A stretch of 64,000 nucleotides of DNA from Ilyonectria destructans. Lineage: Eukaryota > Ascomycota > Sordariomycetes > Hypocreales > Nectriaceae. The position numbers were made by a program, and so were the translations under genes. This document shows positions 33,491 through 44,999 of the stretch, piece by piece; the first letter of the stretch is position 1; each line of letters starts with the position of its first letter. The notes below the pieces were generated by a model, which was given only the letters and a program-made list of their open reading frames with translations, searched no databases and had not been told where the DNA came from. The stretch lies in the NCBI GenBank assembly GCA_020740775.1, contig JAHEWK010000003.1, forward strand, positions 930,001 to 994,000. Reading direction: 5' to 3'.

Positions 33491-34576
33491 AAAACGATTG
33501 TCATATATGCATCCAATTTTCGGTTGCAAATCGGTGAGTTATTTGCCCTCTTAGAAGTGTAAAGGTGTTGTAATCCCCTTCTTCCAGCCGGCTCCGAGGA
33601 CGATCGCTCTTGATAATGTGGGCGATCCAATTACTCCAACAATTGCGCCGCCAATTCCACGCCGGCCACCATTGAGCCTATAGCTCTTTACCCGGCAGTG
33701 TACCAGTCCATATTTGTTTTTTCTTCTGGTTCACCAGGTCTCACGCTCATAATGACACTCAAGCTCACATCTCAGCCCTATAGGCAAGCCAGCTAGGTCA
33801 AGAATGCTTTTCTTACAGGTTTCACGCTCCGCGAAGGATTGTCGGGATACTTTAAAACTCAGGCGAATGAAAGAAGATATGCCGAGCATTCTCTGAAAAC
33901 GGCGATTTAGACTGGGTTATTCAGAATCTTTTGTATTTAACTCCTCGGTAACAATCTCATCCTTCAACATGTTCGCAGTGACTGAGGTATTCCTCACCTG
34001 CTAGGTGATGGATAAAGTCCTTGACGAGATATGCAGAGGAAATACGGTATGCATCTACCTACGTTCTTGGGCTGGTACGCAGCTATTTGTTGCAGTTGTT
34101 AGAATCCGGGTATTAAGGAAGGTGCTGAGTTCTGACAGAGTCTCATGCGTTAGCTACTCACAGGTATATACCCAGATTCTGCCAGTGCTCACCGTACGGT
34201 CGCGCTCTGGGCCGTGACACTCCCTCCAAATAAATATTTCAGTCGCTGGACTGCCACTTCTACAGCTAGTGGTTTATTTTTATGTCAATATGCAGAATGA
34301 AGAGATCGCTGATGTCGCTGGATTACATTTTCGGGGCTGTCAAATGCTCCGCACTGGTGGTTTGGGCAGCTCCAAATAAACCCACCCGGATTAATCCTTG
34401 CCGAGCATCGCATCTGCAGCTATGGTGTTCAATTACGACAGGGCGGACGACGTGAACCACCACCTGTCCACATGCCGACCTTCTGGGTGAGGCATGAAAG
34501 CCACCTAGCACCTCGCCGGAAGGGTCGGACTATTCCTCATCAGCTTCACGCGCCCGTCGGGCGCCATTGAGACACA
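33491..34576. other. Intergenic, promoter of the anion channel
   Basis: About 1.1 kb with no recognisable coding sequence. Confidence 0.55.
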
Positions 34577-35821
34577 ATGCTCGCGCTCTCATCGCACACC
34601 AACCTGTTCGGCCTTTCGCTGCCGCTCGTCCACGCGCAGAACATGAAGAAGGACGACTGGGAAGCAGGACACACTCATGCGGCAGACCAACGGCTCAGAT
34701 CGGCCGACGCTCTATCTAGTGTACTCTTCTACGAGCGCATCAGACACTTCACATGGGCCTGGTTTACCCTTATCATGAGCACGGGCGGGATCGCGCTGTT
34801 GCTGCACGGCACACCTCATCGGTTCCGCGGCCTCGATATCATCGGCAAGATCTTCTTTCTGCTCACCGTTTTTCTCTTCATTAGCCTCATGGCCGGTATC
34901 ACATACCGCTTCATATCGACTCCTCCGGCGTTGAAGGCTAGTTTAATGCACCCGACGGAGAGCCTCTTCTTCCCGTGCTTTCTGCTGAGCATCGCTACCA
35001 TTCTGGCCAACACCGCCGCGTACGGTGTCCCATCCACTGGTCCCTGGCTGGCCGTTACCCTACGGGTGTGTTTCTGGTTGTACGCGGCGATCTCGGTCAT
35101 ATCGGCAATTGTACAGTTCTTTGCCCTCTTCAATGGAGCCCGACTACCTATTCACTCCATGACCCCGGCATGGATCCTGCCCATCTTCCCCGCCATGCTG
35201 ACGGGGACGCTCGCGGCCGCCATCATGCCTTCGCAGCCGCCCGATCAACGACTACCAATGCTTGTCGCGGGCGTCACTTATCAGGGCCTTGGATGGATCG
35301 TTGCGTCGCTCATCTATCCATTATATCTCGGTCGCCTAATGCAAGACGGATTGCCCGCTCCAGCCATGCGACCGGGCATGTTCATTGCCGTCGGACCAGC
35401 CGGCTACACCGCTGTGGCCCTCATCGGCATGGCTCGTGCCATTCCGTCCGGATACGGCTATTTCGCGACGTATCCTGCCGCGGAGCAAATGCTGCGTATC
35501 CTGGCACTCTGGGTAAGCCTTTGGATATGGTGTGTGGCGTTTTGGTTCTTCGGATTCAGCCTCATGGCCGTGTTGGCCGCGGCAACTAAATGGAAGCTTC
35601 GCTTCTCAATGGCATGGTGGGCTTTCGTGTTTCCCAACGTCGGGTTTACTCTTGCAACGGGGTCCATCGGTCAGGAGTTTGACAGTGAGGGGGTCAAGTG
35701 GGTGGCTAGTATCATGTCGATTTGTATCGTTGTTCTTTGGTTTGTGGTGCTTTGTGCACAGATTGTTGCCGTACGGCACAAGAAGATTCTTTGGCCTGGA
35801 CGAGACGAAGATAGACGGTAG
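34577..35821 (+). CDS. TDT-family C4-dicarboxylate/malate channel (SLAC1/Mae1-like)
   Basis: A plasma-membrane transporter of the tellurite-resistance/dicarboxylate (TDT) family, which includes yeast malate permease Mae1 and plant SLAC1. The single uninterrupted frame of 414 aa contains about ten hydrophobic helices. Family blocks are RIRHFTWAWFTLIMSTGGIA at the first helix, TPAWILPIFPAMLTGTLAAA, and WAFVFPNVGFTLATGSIGQE near the end. The N-terminal 50 residues are soluble and the C-terminus is basic. No intron, stop or frameshift is seen. Substrate (malate, sulfite or other anions) cannot be told from sequence alone. The family's pseudosymmetric pore residues were not inspected. Confidence 0.9.
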   Translation: MLALSSHTNLFGLSLPLVHAQNMKKDDWEAGHTHAADQRLRSADALSSVLFYERIRHFTWAWFTLIMSTGGIALLLHGTPHRFRGLDIIGKIFFLLTVFLFISLMAGITYRFISTPPALKASLMHPTESLFFPCFLLSIATILANTAAYGVPSTGPWLAVTLRVCFWLYAAISVISAIVQFFALFNGARLPIHSMTPAWILPIFPAMLTGTLAAAIMPSQPPDQRLPMLVAGVTYQGLGWIVASLIYPLYLGRLMQDGLPAPAMRPGMFIAVGPAGYTAVALIGMARAIPSGYGYFATYPAAEQMLRILALWVSLWIWCVAFWFFGFSLMAVLAAATKWKLRFSMAWWAFVFPNVGFTLATGSIGQEFDSEGVKWVASIMSICIVVLWFVVLCAQIVAVRHKKILWPGRDEDRR

Positions 35822-37311
35822 CGGAGCCCCTCCCTATAGAGGTTGTGTACCTCGAATGTGTTACTTGCGGAGCACTTCAATGCCCAGGCGTTATTAGCGA
35901 GCACGTTCGGTACGAGCTGATGTATGTTAGAGAGGGCAGCGGTAGTCCAACCCTTAAAGTTCAGTTCCAGGTTGCATGTTCAGAAGCGGTGAGAAAATTA
36001 GAAGATAAATAGTTGAAAGGTTACACTAGTATGCACCCACTGGAATAAGGTGATGAACTCTCACTCCACGTTGGTCGCTCAAGCAGTTGCCAGCAGAACC
36101 CTCTGATCTGCATACGTCTGCACTCCTTCTGTAGCCAGATCATCGTCATCAACTGCCGCAGACACCCAGCGCGTCGGCAGCAGCTGTATTACCCAAGCGA
36201 AGCCCCGATAAAGCCAAGCCTCAGCCATGTCACTTATATCCGTAGACCAGTACCATGTTAACGCCATGCCACCTGCTGCTAATAGAATGGAGATAATGCA
36301 GGGCGCGAGCACGGCCGGCTCGGGCCATCGCGTGATGATGAAGTAAAGGGCTGTGCCACCTATGCCCAGCCAGATTCCCAGGTATACCATAAACGAAACG
36401 ATATAGAGCAGTAGGATGAGAGAAATGCAGGAGCCGCAGATCAGGGTGAAGAACCAGATAAACTGTAGAATAGCGCGGTTGCCAACAGAATTGAGCCGCC
36501 GTGATGGTGAGCGGGCTTGAGACGTTGTGAACCGGTTCAGTATGAACACGCGGCAGTGCATGGCGAAAATCCGGACCGAGGGAGATCTCAGAATAGAGCG
36601 TATGATGTAGGTTGCCAAGAAAACCACAGTCAGTGCCACTCCCCAGGTCCACATATGAGGTGGCGCTTCGGTCAGTTCGAGTACTTGCATCGAGAAGACA
36701 GATGTGATGAAGGAGAGCGGGACGAAAAAGAACGCAAGTTCCGTGATTTTGTTGATGCCAGAGGTTTGATCAATGACCAGGGAAGATTGCGAGATGCCGG
36801 TGGACGCAACGAGGAGGTTGAGGGTCTGATCCGCGCGGGCTTGGAGTGACCGCAAGTCTTCTGCGAGCGCCTCTAGCTCTTCATCCACTTCTTCTGGTCG
36901 AGAAAGCCGCTTCGAATGAGTTTTGCTATGGCCAACCCACTCCAGAAGCTCCTGGAGCGTAGATCTGATCCAGGCGATATTCTGCCGGGTCATCACTCCG
37001 TACGACTCGACGAGGTGGACGTGAAGGTCAGCACCCAAGTCGGCATCGACCTGATCGATGACTTGCCGCAGCTCGGTGAGGAGCTGCCAATGGTCGTCGA
37101 GGGAAACGCGGGTGAGGATCGAAGGGATGGCCGAATCATCCTCGCGCAGTTGACTAGTCGGAATCGTGCTGATGTAGCGGTAGACGAGGTCGAAGGTAGA
37201 AAGGGAGTATTTCCGAGCAAAGTCGCGATGTCGAACATACGGCAGAGGGGAGTTGTAGTTTAAGCGCAGCTTCTTCTGATACTCCTCGTCGTATTCGGAG
37301 TCGCTGGTGTA

Positions 37312-37337
37312 CAGCGGGGTTCCAAAAGTCTTGCAAC
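37312..37337 (+). repeat. Terminal inverted repeat of the Tc1 element, left end
   Basis: 26 bases, starting CAGCGGGGTTCCAAAAG, identical to the reverse complement of 38694-38719. Beyond base 26 the two ends diverge. Confidence 0.95.
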
Positions 37338-37455
37338 AGCCCCACTTACACCACCACCCTCACCGGAACGCATGCAATAAAGATACCAATTAAACAGGCC
37401 ACAGACTAGCTATAATAAAAGTAACTACATTTTTGGATTCCTCAGAGGCGTGGCT

Positions 37456-38608
37456 TTAATATTTTGTATACCAACCCCTAGCTTTACGGCAAGCCTCCAC
37501 CCTACGCGGCATAGACTCCAGCAGGCCCCGAATGAAGTCTTGAGGGATAGCTTCCCACGCCGCTTCCAAGCACACTTTAAATTTAGCGATATCGGCTGCG
37601 TTTTTCTTCAATTTGGAGACCCAAGGGAACATTCTATAGAGATCTCTCTTTAGTCTGGCCCAAATATACTCGATGGGGTTCAGATCGGGGCTGTGAGGCG
37701 GCCAGTCAATAAGAGAGATCCCATGCTCGAGCAGAAAGCTCATCAAGACCTTTGATGTGTGAATTCCGGCATTATCCTGCTGAAAATACCGGGTGCCGTT
37801 ATAATCAGGAAGAAGCCCAGAAGTCAGAGCTTTAATATAGCTCTTTAATGAGTAGCCTCCGCGCTTGGAGGCTGTATCCCAAGTCATAATAACCAGCTTG
37901 CTTCAGCTCCTCTTGCAAATTGCACCCCACACCATTATCATCACATCACCCTTACCATAGGCCATTTTATTGACGAATTTTGGGTCATAGATCTCATAGG
38001 TAAACCTCCAGACCCAGGTACCTAGATTGGCACTGCCATTTGCAGCAGAACATTCATCAGAGAAGATAATCTAAGGGGTATAAGTAACAGGTATAGTAGC
38101 GGACAGGGACATCTTAAACACTCGGCCATACCTCACTCAATTCTTCCTCTTTTTTTACCTAATTGCATATAAACTGAAGCCGTTAAGCTGTATCTTCCTT
38201 TTGTAAAAAGATCCTCTTTCTAGCTTGCTATTTGTATAAGTTGACCTCATTTAAAGCCCGGCGTACAGTCGTCGCGCTCACCCCAAGACTCAGGTCATCT
38301 ACCAGATCTTTTCTTGAGACGCCTTCGTCCTGTCGTACAGCGTGAATAATAGCCCTTTTCGCCCGAGGCGTCAGACTTGGGGGACGCCCGGACTGAGGGT
38401 TAGGATCGATTGATGCGGTTGTCTCGAGCCGTTGAAGCAGACAGCTGATTGTGGCTGTCGTGACCCCAAAACGCGTCGCAACCACACTCCTTTTTTCTCC
38501 AGCTTGCACGGCCGCAATAATAGCCGCACGAAGCTCGGGGCTAGTTCGTTGTTTTCCTTGGCGATTTCCGGATATTATGGTCCCAAAAGATCGTAAATTG
38601 GACGTCAT
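37456..38608 (-). pseudogene. Degenerate Tc1-type transposase
   Basis: The N-terminal part (38608-38228) has two helix-turn-helix segments (RSVVATRFGVTTATISCLLQ and the region SATTVRRALNEVN) and ends at an early TAG. The catalytic part follows in pieces: IIFSDECSAANG with the first Asp, a TGA at 37905-37903 where Arg is likely, FQQDNAGIHTS with the second Asp, and SPDLNPIEYIW with the Glu. Exactly 34 residues separate the second Asp and the Glu, so the catalytic class is DD34E. Between the helix-turn-helix part and FSDE several further stops occur. The protein cannot be made in one piece. Confidence 0.9.
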
Positions 38609-38693
38609 AATAAAAAGTTGTGAGATGTTGAAGATGAAGGAGCAAAAAACGCGGTTCGGATCCTTGACGCTGGTCGCGAAAAAGTCGCGTGGC

Positions 38694-38719
38694 GTTGCAA
38701 GACTTTTGGAACCCCGCTG
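38694..38719 (-). repeat. Terminal inverted repeat of the Tc1 element, right end
   Basis: 26 bases, exact reverse complement of the left end, followed by the TA duplication at 38720-38721. Confidence 0.95.
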
Positions 38720-40305
38720 TAGGAAGACTCGGTCTCATAGCCCGACGCCTCCCCTGACTCTCCTTCATTAGGGTCGTCGCCGTCGCGGCGCGCCAACCTT
38801 CTCCTCAGCCTCGCCTTCTTTTCCTTGAGGCGCTCCCTTCTGGCTTCCTTCTTCTTCTGCCGCAGCTCGTCCTTTGAGGGAGGGGGCGGCGGTGGGTCGA
38901 GGTATGTCTCGTCGAAATCCGGGGTACGCCAGAGCTCTTCGTCGGTGTACGACTCGAATTCCATAGCGCGGGGCATGAATGTAAGCGATGGTGTCTCTTC
39001 TTTCGTAGTTCCGTTTCTCATCCGCCGTGTCGGGTCGAACAATAGAATGACTGCGATAGAGTCAGCCCCATGCTGTGTCACTTCCTGCTGTCAACACATA
39101 CTTGTCTTTTTGCCCTCTTCATTAATACTCGACCAGTAACTCATTCCTTCGGGAGCCATGACTCTTAAATCGCGATTGGTCCACCAGGCGGGATTTCGAG
39201 GCAAACTCTGGAAAGTGCTGTAGGCACGGTAGACATTGGACGTCTTGGACCTCGTCGACGTGCCGTCGGCATTGGCCTCTTCAGTCGCGCGACTCTTCTT
39301 CTTCCTTTTTTCCTTCTTATTCTTTTCCCTTGCCTTCTTATCTGCAGCCGCTTGTCTCTTTTGTGTCATCAAAAGACCACGCTTGTCCAGGACAACGTCT
39401 CGTTCCATGGTCCACCGCCCGTCAGCAATCCGCTTCTCAATCTCATCCTCGTAGAAGCCCTTCCGACCCAAGTAGTGAAGGAGGCCAAGTCGGCCCCAGC
39501 GCATATGCGCCCAATTCCGAGACTGAGTCCGCCGGGGTAGGTTCCACTCGGTGCGCTGGCCGACACCCGGTAGTGCGCGATGACGGAACCGGGTCTCTCG
39601 CTCAACCCAGTTCAGCCAGACGGCATTTTTGAGCTTCAGGCCACTGTCGCTGGCGCCATAACTCGAATTGATCAAATGCTCAAACCAGAACTCTGGGTCA
39701 ACGGAGTACATCTGGCCCAGAGCGCCCATGACGAAGCGGCTCAGATCGCTGACCATGATAACCCGCACTTCTGAGTTCGCTGGGCGGCCCTCAAGCGCCA
39801 CGGCGAAGTCATTTTTGTTGGTGATAGGCTCGCTCCGCTGGACGGTGTCATCGGCGAGGTAGTCGACGACAGAGATGGAAGCAGACTCAAGGCCTTCGAA
39901 ACGTTCGCGGCGTGTGACGTTGAGCCAGCGCGGATCCCATCGCGCGCGATTGTCGAGTTCGTTCATGTAGAGTTCTGACAGCGTCTCAAGCCAGTGGCGC
40001 ATATTGGAGAACTCCTCCTCCTCTTCACCATCCGACACGCCTTTCCCAACGCCAGTTCCGCTAGTGTCCATGTCGCGCCTATTTCGGCCATATGACATGG
40101 ACCGCCCCTCCTCCCGGAGCTTAAAAGTTGTCCGTGGCGCGGTATCATTTTCGGGTTTGGAGGTCGATTCGGAGCCGCCTTCGACCGAGTTGCGGGGGAC
40201 ATCGTAGCGCGGGTTCCAGCGCGCCGAGGTAGGCCATGGAAGCTCGTAGCCGCGCAGGCGCTCCTCGTCCCGAGCTGTGGCGTTGCGGCGATTCTTCTTC
40301 GGCAT

Positions 40306-41581
40306 GCTGACACGCTGACACGCTGACGGGCCCGTCCTCGTTGATATTTAGCAGAGAACCTTGCGAGAAACGCGAAGCGAAAATGTCGCGTTTGATCATT
40401 TGCCGCCTCGCAAGGCTGAGCTGCAGCTCCTATTTCAGGTATCAGGCGTCGCGCCCTTACCCGTTCTGGCGACAACCCCTGTCAGTCGCAATAAACAGCT
40501 GCATATCACCTCGCCTCTACAGGCACTGTTGCAACAAGTAAATGTCTGTAGGATGGCTCATGTTTGTCAATTCAAGTGCTTCTAGAAGGATGTAGAGTAG
40601 TCGCTAGACCCGGGGCTGAGCACAGTTCCTATGGGTTAGCGGGTATGCAGCCTCTTGTGCATCTCATTCATCCGGCATTGGCGGAACCCGTACTATGCAA
40701 GCCCAAGTTCTCGTACCATACATCGAGATTAACACAATAGTCTCCAAGTTGATGGAAAAGAGAATATCATGGGTAGGGGGAAGAAAAGCGTTTTGCTTGT
40801 CTCCTCGACATAAGGAGGAGAGCGCGGAAGGCACGGAAGGCGCGGCCTCCGAGTCAACGCTAAATCGTCCGGTCTTTGTCGTTTGGCAGGCCAGATACGG
40901 CAAACACAAACGACGTTTTCAAGGAACATCTCTCATTAGCTCTAACTTCGGACGTTCCTAGGAGCTTAGTTGACTTCTCTTATTGATTGAAGGGGAAATC
41001 ACTTGGCTTATTGGTGGAACAGAGCAAGCCCGGGTACGAGTTCCACGTCGTAGAGTCCGTTAGCTAGGCCGTTCTGGAAACACGCGAAACAGGAGAGCCC
41101 CTTAACTGGCCATGGAAAAAGCTTCATGTTTATTGAGACGACGGTGGGCAGTCGAAATGCGGCCATCAGGTGGGCCTGATGTTACCTTGCTTAGACCAGT
41201 CCGGAGCACGGTCTTGTTTGTCCCGGGGGGGGGTCGGCAAAAACGGCAATGATTCCCCAGGCAAATCCGCCCATGATGGCCCAAATAGGCCAGAATCATC
41301 CGGCTGCCGAACAGTCCCATTACGGAGCCGGGAGGCTACTCCTGAAACCCGAACTAGGAAGTCCTCGTTTCGAAGACAAATATTCCGTAGACCAAATCAT
41401 CGGACGAATATTTTCCAACGACTCGGGACTCGAGAATTCTTGCGGTGGGCGAATACAAAGAGGATGGAAGCCGCCGTCGAACTTCGATTGTTCTCTACAC
41501 ACATCATTCGGCAACTTGCATCTAATCAACACTTGTTTCCATCGCCGGCCGATAATCACTTTCCAACCTCACATCGTCAAC
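40306..41581. other. Divergent promoter region of the CorA-like and secreted-protein genes
   Basis: Just upstream of the CorA-like start the 5' UTR holds three head-to-tail copies of CTGACACG (40307-40329). At 41223-41233 there is a run of ten G. No gene recognised. Confidence 0.5.
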
Positions 41582-42280
41582 ATGTTCTCTCTTCGAACCC
41601 TCGTCGCCGTCGCCGCTGCCCTGGTTGGCAGCACTGAGGCCCTTCCCAGCCTTCTCCAGTCCCGTGATTCTTGGGGCGGCGCTGTCTCTCTGGGCCCGAC
41701 CACGTCCACCATCGTCAAGGCCGTCACCACCATCATCCCCGGCAAGGCCCCTACCACCCAGAATGACATGCTCTTCCTGTGGCCCGGCATGTCCAACGGC
41801 ACTGGCGACCTTGTCCAGACCACTCTTGAGTCTTGGCCCGACAACTCTTGGTGCGGTGCCAAGTCTGGCCAGTGGTGCATCCGTGCCTCCCTCTTTGGCT
41901 CTTTCGGCCAGCTCGACGGCACCGCCTCCCCTGTGAGCGGTGACCAGAAGGTCAAGATTGACTACACCCTCCTCTCGGACAAAGACACCTGGCAGCAGAC
42001 CGTCACCGACGCTGACACCGGCGCCGCGCTGTCCTCTTTCTCTTACAAGTCCGGCCCTTACATGAGGGGATACGGCACCGGCACCGAGTGCAACGGCGGC
42101 TGCTCCCCCACCGTTGCTGAGCAGCGATACATCAACACTGTCATCACCCTCGCTGGCGCCGACACCAACTTCGGAAAGACCATTTCTACCTCTCAGGGCG
42201 CCACCTACACCGGATTGACTAGCAGCCAGGGCGGCAAGGTTTGGACCATCAGCGAGATCCGTGTCCCGGCCATGGTCTAG
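41582..42280 (+). CDS. Secreted conserved hypothetical protein
   Basis: The ATG at 41582 (context AACATGT) opens a 232-aa protein with a classical signal peptide: MFSLRTLVAVAAALVGSTEA, with cleavage likely after Ala20. A longer in-frame reading from 41249 would bury the signal and is not preferred. The mature protein contains LFLWPGMSNGTGDLVQTTLE, WCGAKSGQWCIRASLFGSFG, GYGTGTECNGGC and a final WTISEIRVPAMV. This is a recurring extracellular fungal family rich in beta-strands, with at least four cysteines that could pair. Function unknown. No intron is seen, and codon use is strongly C-biased, as in highly expressed genes. Confidence 0.85.
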   Translation: MFSLRTLVAVAAALVGSTEALPSLLQSRDSWGGAVSLGPTTSTIVKAVTTIIPGKAPTTQNDMLFLWPGMSNGTGDLVQTTLESWPDNSWCGAKSGQWCIRASLFGSFGQLDGTASPVSGDQKVKIDYTLLSDKDTWQQTVTDADTGAALSSFSYKSGPYMRGYGTGTECNGGCSPTVAEQRYINTVITLAGADTNFGKTISTSQGATYTGLTSSQGGKVWTISEIRVPAMV

Positions 42281-44999
42281 AAGATGGATGTGTAGTCGCT
42301 GTGTACACGCGACGAGTTCGTTGAACCTTGTTTCTGTAAATATTTTACTGTCCGACCCCTTCAATGGGCGGTACATACCAAAAATGTAGATTAGCTTGCC
42401 AATATATGCAATTGCCGATATGAGATTTGTTCTACTTGCCGAGAGCGACATGAGTCGCCATTTACCTATAGGGACTTCAAGAGCCACCAGTTTACACCTG
42501 AGAATGGCAGTTTTGGGAAATGTGACGAAACAAGCATCACAGACATATGCCTGTGTCAGAGCGACATAATCTCCACATGCAGAGGGGTTCCTCTGCGGAA
42601 ACTTTCTCGCGGCTGTGGCGGTAAAGATGCGGCCCAGCACCGGGCGCTTACAGACCGCATCTCACTTTTGATGAGCTCAGCTCACGGTGTAGCCAGTAAT
42701 TTAGTCTGAATTTGAGTTCAATGGATGCTCTCCACGCCACACCTAAAATATGAGACTACTTGATTCGGATCGTCTTTTCTACAAATCTCTCATCACTCAC
42801 CCGTATTACCGACATCATGCTCACCATTTATTTCAAGTCATCCCAGCATAAGTTGAATGGTTGACATAAAGCTGCCGACTCCGCTGCGTGTACTGACTTT
42901 GCGCGCAAGTGAAGAGGTGTAGGGTAGCTACCGACCTCCCTCTTCTCGACATACGGAATACGGATTAGCCTCTCGATTGAGTTTTCTTATGTGGAAATAG
43001 CATGTCCGCATCATAGTCCATCTCAAGTTGTCATGACGGGGCATGTAGAGGGTTGTGATGCAATATAAGGACGTGTCACGGTATTGCGTTGACGAGCAGT
43101 TCTGAGGCAGCGCTGCAGAGGGTTTCGATCACTGTTGGAAGCAGTCTAGAAAGGTGGCAAAGTAGAGCTACGTCCCGCATCCGTACTGGAATCTTCTCCT
43201 AGTTAGGCATCGTCTGTGTGAATCGTATCTCCTCGATAAAACTGAATGTTTCATCAGGTTCATCAACCTTCCCCTGAGCTTGGGCCATCTAAATTCTTGA
43301 GTGGCCAGGCCATGTGACAAGCAGGGAATGTGGAAGGGGCTGATCGGTCCTGCGTTGTTCCGTTGATGTGCTTCTGCAGTGACAGAGGCCACTTACGCGC
43401 GGTTGTGACAGGACCGGCGTCAGCTCCAGGTCGCAGACAGGCGCGTGATCCAGGTAATGGAAGATCTAAATGGGAATAGTTGTTGTGTCGGACTCTATCG
43501 CTATTGGGCTAACCGGGGTCGCCCGCTGCTGCCCTCGAGGGGGCGAATGATACCGAAGCGTTTCCCGCCAGAACCAGGCTACCGGGGACCAATGGACAGC
43601 GCGGGCGGCAGGTCTTCCGGTGACGGTGTCCAGTGGGGAATGCGGTGCGACCCGGTAGACACGTTATCACTTAACTACTGGTGTGGCGGCTGCGACGTTA
43701 GCCGGCGTCATGGTTGGGGGACCGTCTCCCTGTCAGCTTGATGACGCCAGGCCATACCGCCGTCGTATGATCGGAACGTTCACCCCGGCTTCATTGGGAG
43801 AAGCACCCAGGATGGCACACCTGGGAAATGTCTCCGAACCAGAGTACGGAGAAGACAAGGTGACGAACCATGGCCTCTCTCACGCCGAGGGACGAGATGG
43901 TCTCGACAGTGCAGAGTGTATTCTACCAGGAGCTGCAAGCCCCTGGCATTGCCTGCTCCTCGCGCTTCTGCACCATTAATTAGCGACCACGCGAGTGTGC
44001 CCCAAAAGCGGCGGGGGAAAGGAGGCCCGCCGAGAGTGATGCGGATCGCAGGGGAAGCCGGGACGAAGCGCCATTCGCTTCCACACCATCTCGCGAGTTG
44101 CGGTGTGGAGTTGGCAGGTGGGAACGGGAATATCAACGTCTGTGCTTCTATAACGTCTGCCGGGATCTAGATGAGAAAACCGAGCTAAAGGCACCGGGAC
44201 GATCAGTCGTTTCTTGCTCTGTTCGTCATTTGGCGTTAGTTCATTCACACACCGAGGCCTCAGGTAGCAGCAGGATGGGCGCATATTTGGGCGCATATTT
44301 GGGCGCATGGTTGGGGCTTGAGCGCTGCATGCGGGCGCAAAAAAGGATGCCACCACCAACACAGGCTGAGCCTTCTCGTTGGCCCTTGGCCCATGGGCTA
44401 TCACGTACGTGCGCTACGGCGGCTTCGTCGCCATTCAAGTGGACAACCGCCCCGAAAGCCGGGGCACGCGCAGGAATGGCGGCGGGGGTGCTGGACCCCT
44501 GGTGGACGCTTTCTCCTCCTGGCGCGTAACGCTGCCCCACGGTTGGCCCAGTCGCAAACCTGCTAGCCTGCGTACCACTGGCCAGCAGCTCCCAACTCAC
44601 ACACCAACTCAGCCGGCGCAACCATCAACCAACATGCATATTCTGGCCGCAAATGGACTTTCATGAATCTGTGCTAACGCACCATCAGCACATGCCCGGT
44701 TCCCCAGCCCCCGTGCCTTCCGCCTCTTGCCCAGGTACTCGGCCGGCCCCCAAGGCCTGCGCTAAAATTGGGCTCCCCCGCCGTTGCTGCCATCCGGGCT
44801 CACCTTCTCCATCTTTCTGCTCCTCGTTAATCAATTTGATGTACGCGTCTGAATATTCGTTTCGTTTCTGCTTGTCGCTTTTGTTGTTTTCGGGCACTGA
44901 GTTTGCCACGGTCGCCGAGGGCCCAAGTCGGAGTCGCACTCGCTGTTGTGCACGAGGGTCGAGTTGCTGCTGCGGGGTTTGATCGAGTCGCCGCCCACC
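42281..44999. other. 2.7-kb stretch without a recognisable gene
   Basis: GC-richer DNA from about 43400 opens overlapping frames on both strands, none with family motifs. Three head-to-tail copies of TGGGCGCATATT (the last one altered) lie at 44276-44311, 700 bases upstream of the amidase gene. The last 400 bases are the amidase promoter and 5' UTR. Confidence 0.5.

Larger units (their letters stand above)
37312..38719 (-). mobile_element. Tc1/mariner-type DNA transposon (DD34E), inserted in a CorA-like gene
   Basis: The element is 1,408 bp long, has perfect 26-bp terminal inverted repeats starting CAGCGGGGTTCC and is flanked by the dinucleotide TA on both sides (37310-37311 and 38720-38721), the Tc1/mariner target duplication. 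It contains one degenerate transposase on the minus strand. Perfect end repeats and an exact in-frame host junction point to a recent insertion, probably mobilised in trans. Confidence 0.95.
36079..40305 (-). pseudogene. CorA-like Mg2+ transporter-type membrane protein, interrupted by a Tc1 element
   Basis: Exon 1 (40305-39102) starts MPKKNRRNATARDEERLRGY and encodes a soluble, basic-rich domain. A 51-nt intron (39101-39051) leads to exon 2, which runs EEGKKTIILLFDPTRRMRN and later ASGYETESSY. There a transposon (37312-38719) cuts the frame; translation would run on 34 codons into it and stop at 38605. Past the element the same frame resumes with TSDSEYDEEYQKKL and continues to 36079. Ignoring the element and one TA copy, the parts sum to exactly 921 codons in one frame. 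The C-terminal region has CorA-like features: a long helical stretch (TLQELLEWVG, DQTLNLLVASTGIS), then ELAFFFVPLSFITSVFSMQ and further hydrophobic helices. The GMN signature after the first CorA helix reads SMQ here. As it stands the membrane part cannot be made from this reading frame. Confidence 0.88.

Noticed and set aside
15148..40305. RIP as the single cause of gene decay
   Set aside because: Only some lesions are C-to-T type; single-base losses, an insertion and a segment replacement do not fit RIP, and the genes are not obviously duplicated here.
41522..42640. 372-codon minus-strand frame under the secreted protein gene
   Set aside because: Antisense shadow of a C-rich, highly biased gene with a clear signal peptide on the other strand.
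43400..44660. Overlapping open frames of 70-143 codons on both strands
   Set aside because: GC-rich DNA opens frames by chance; none has a family motif, a plausible splice pattern or a consistent neighbour frame.
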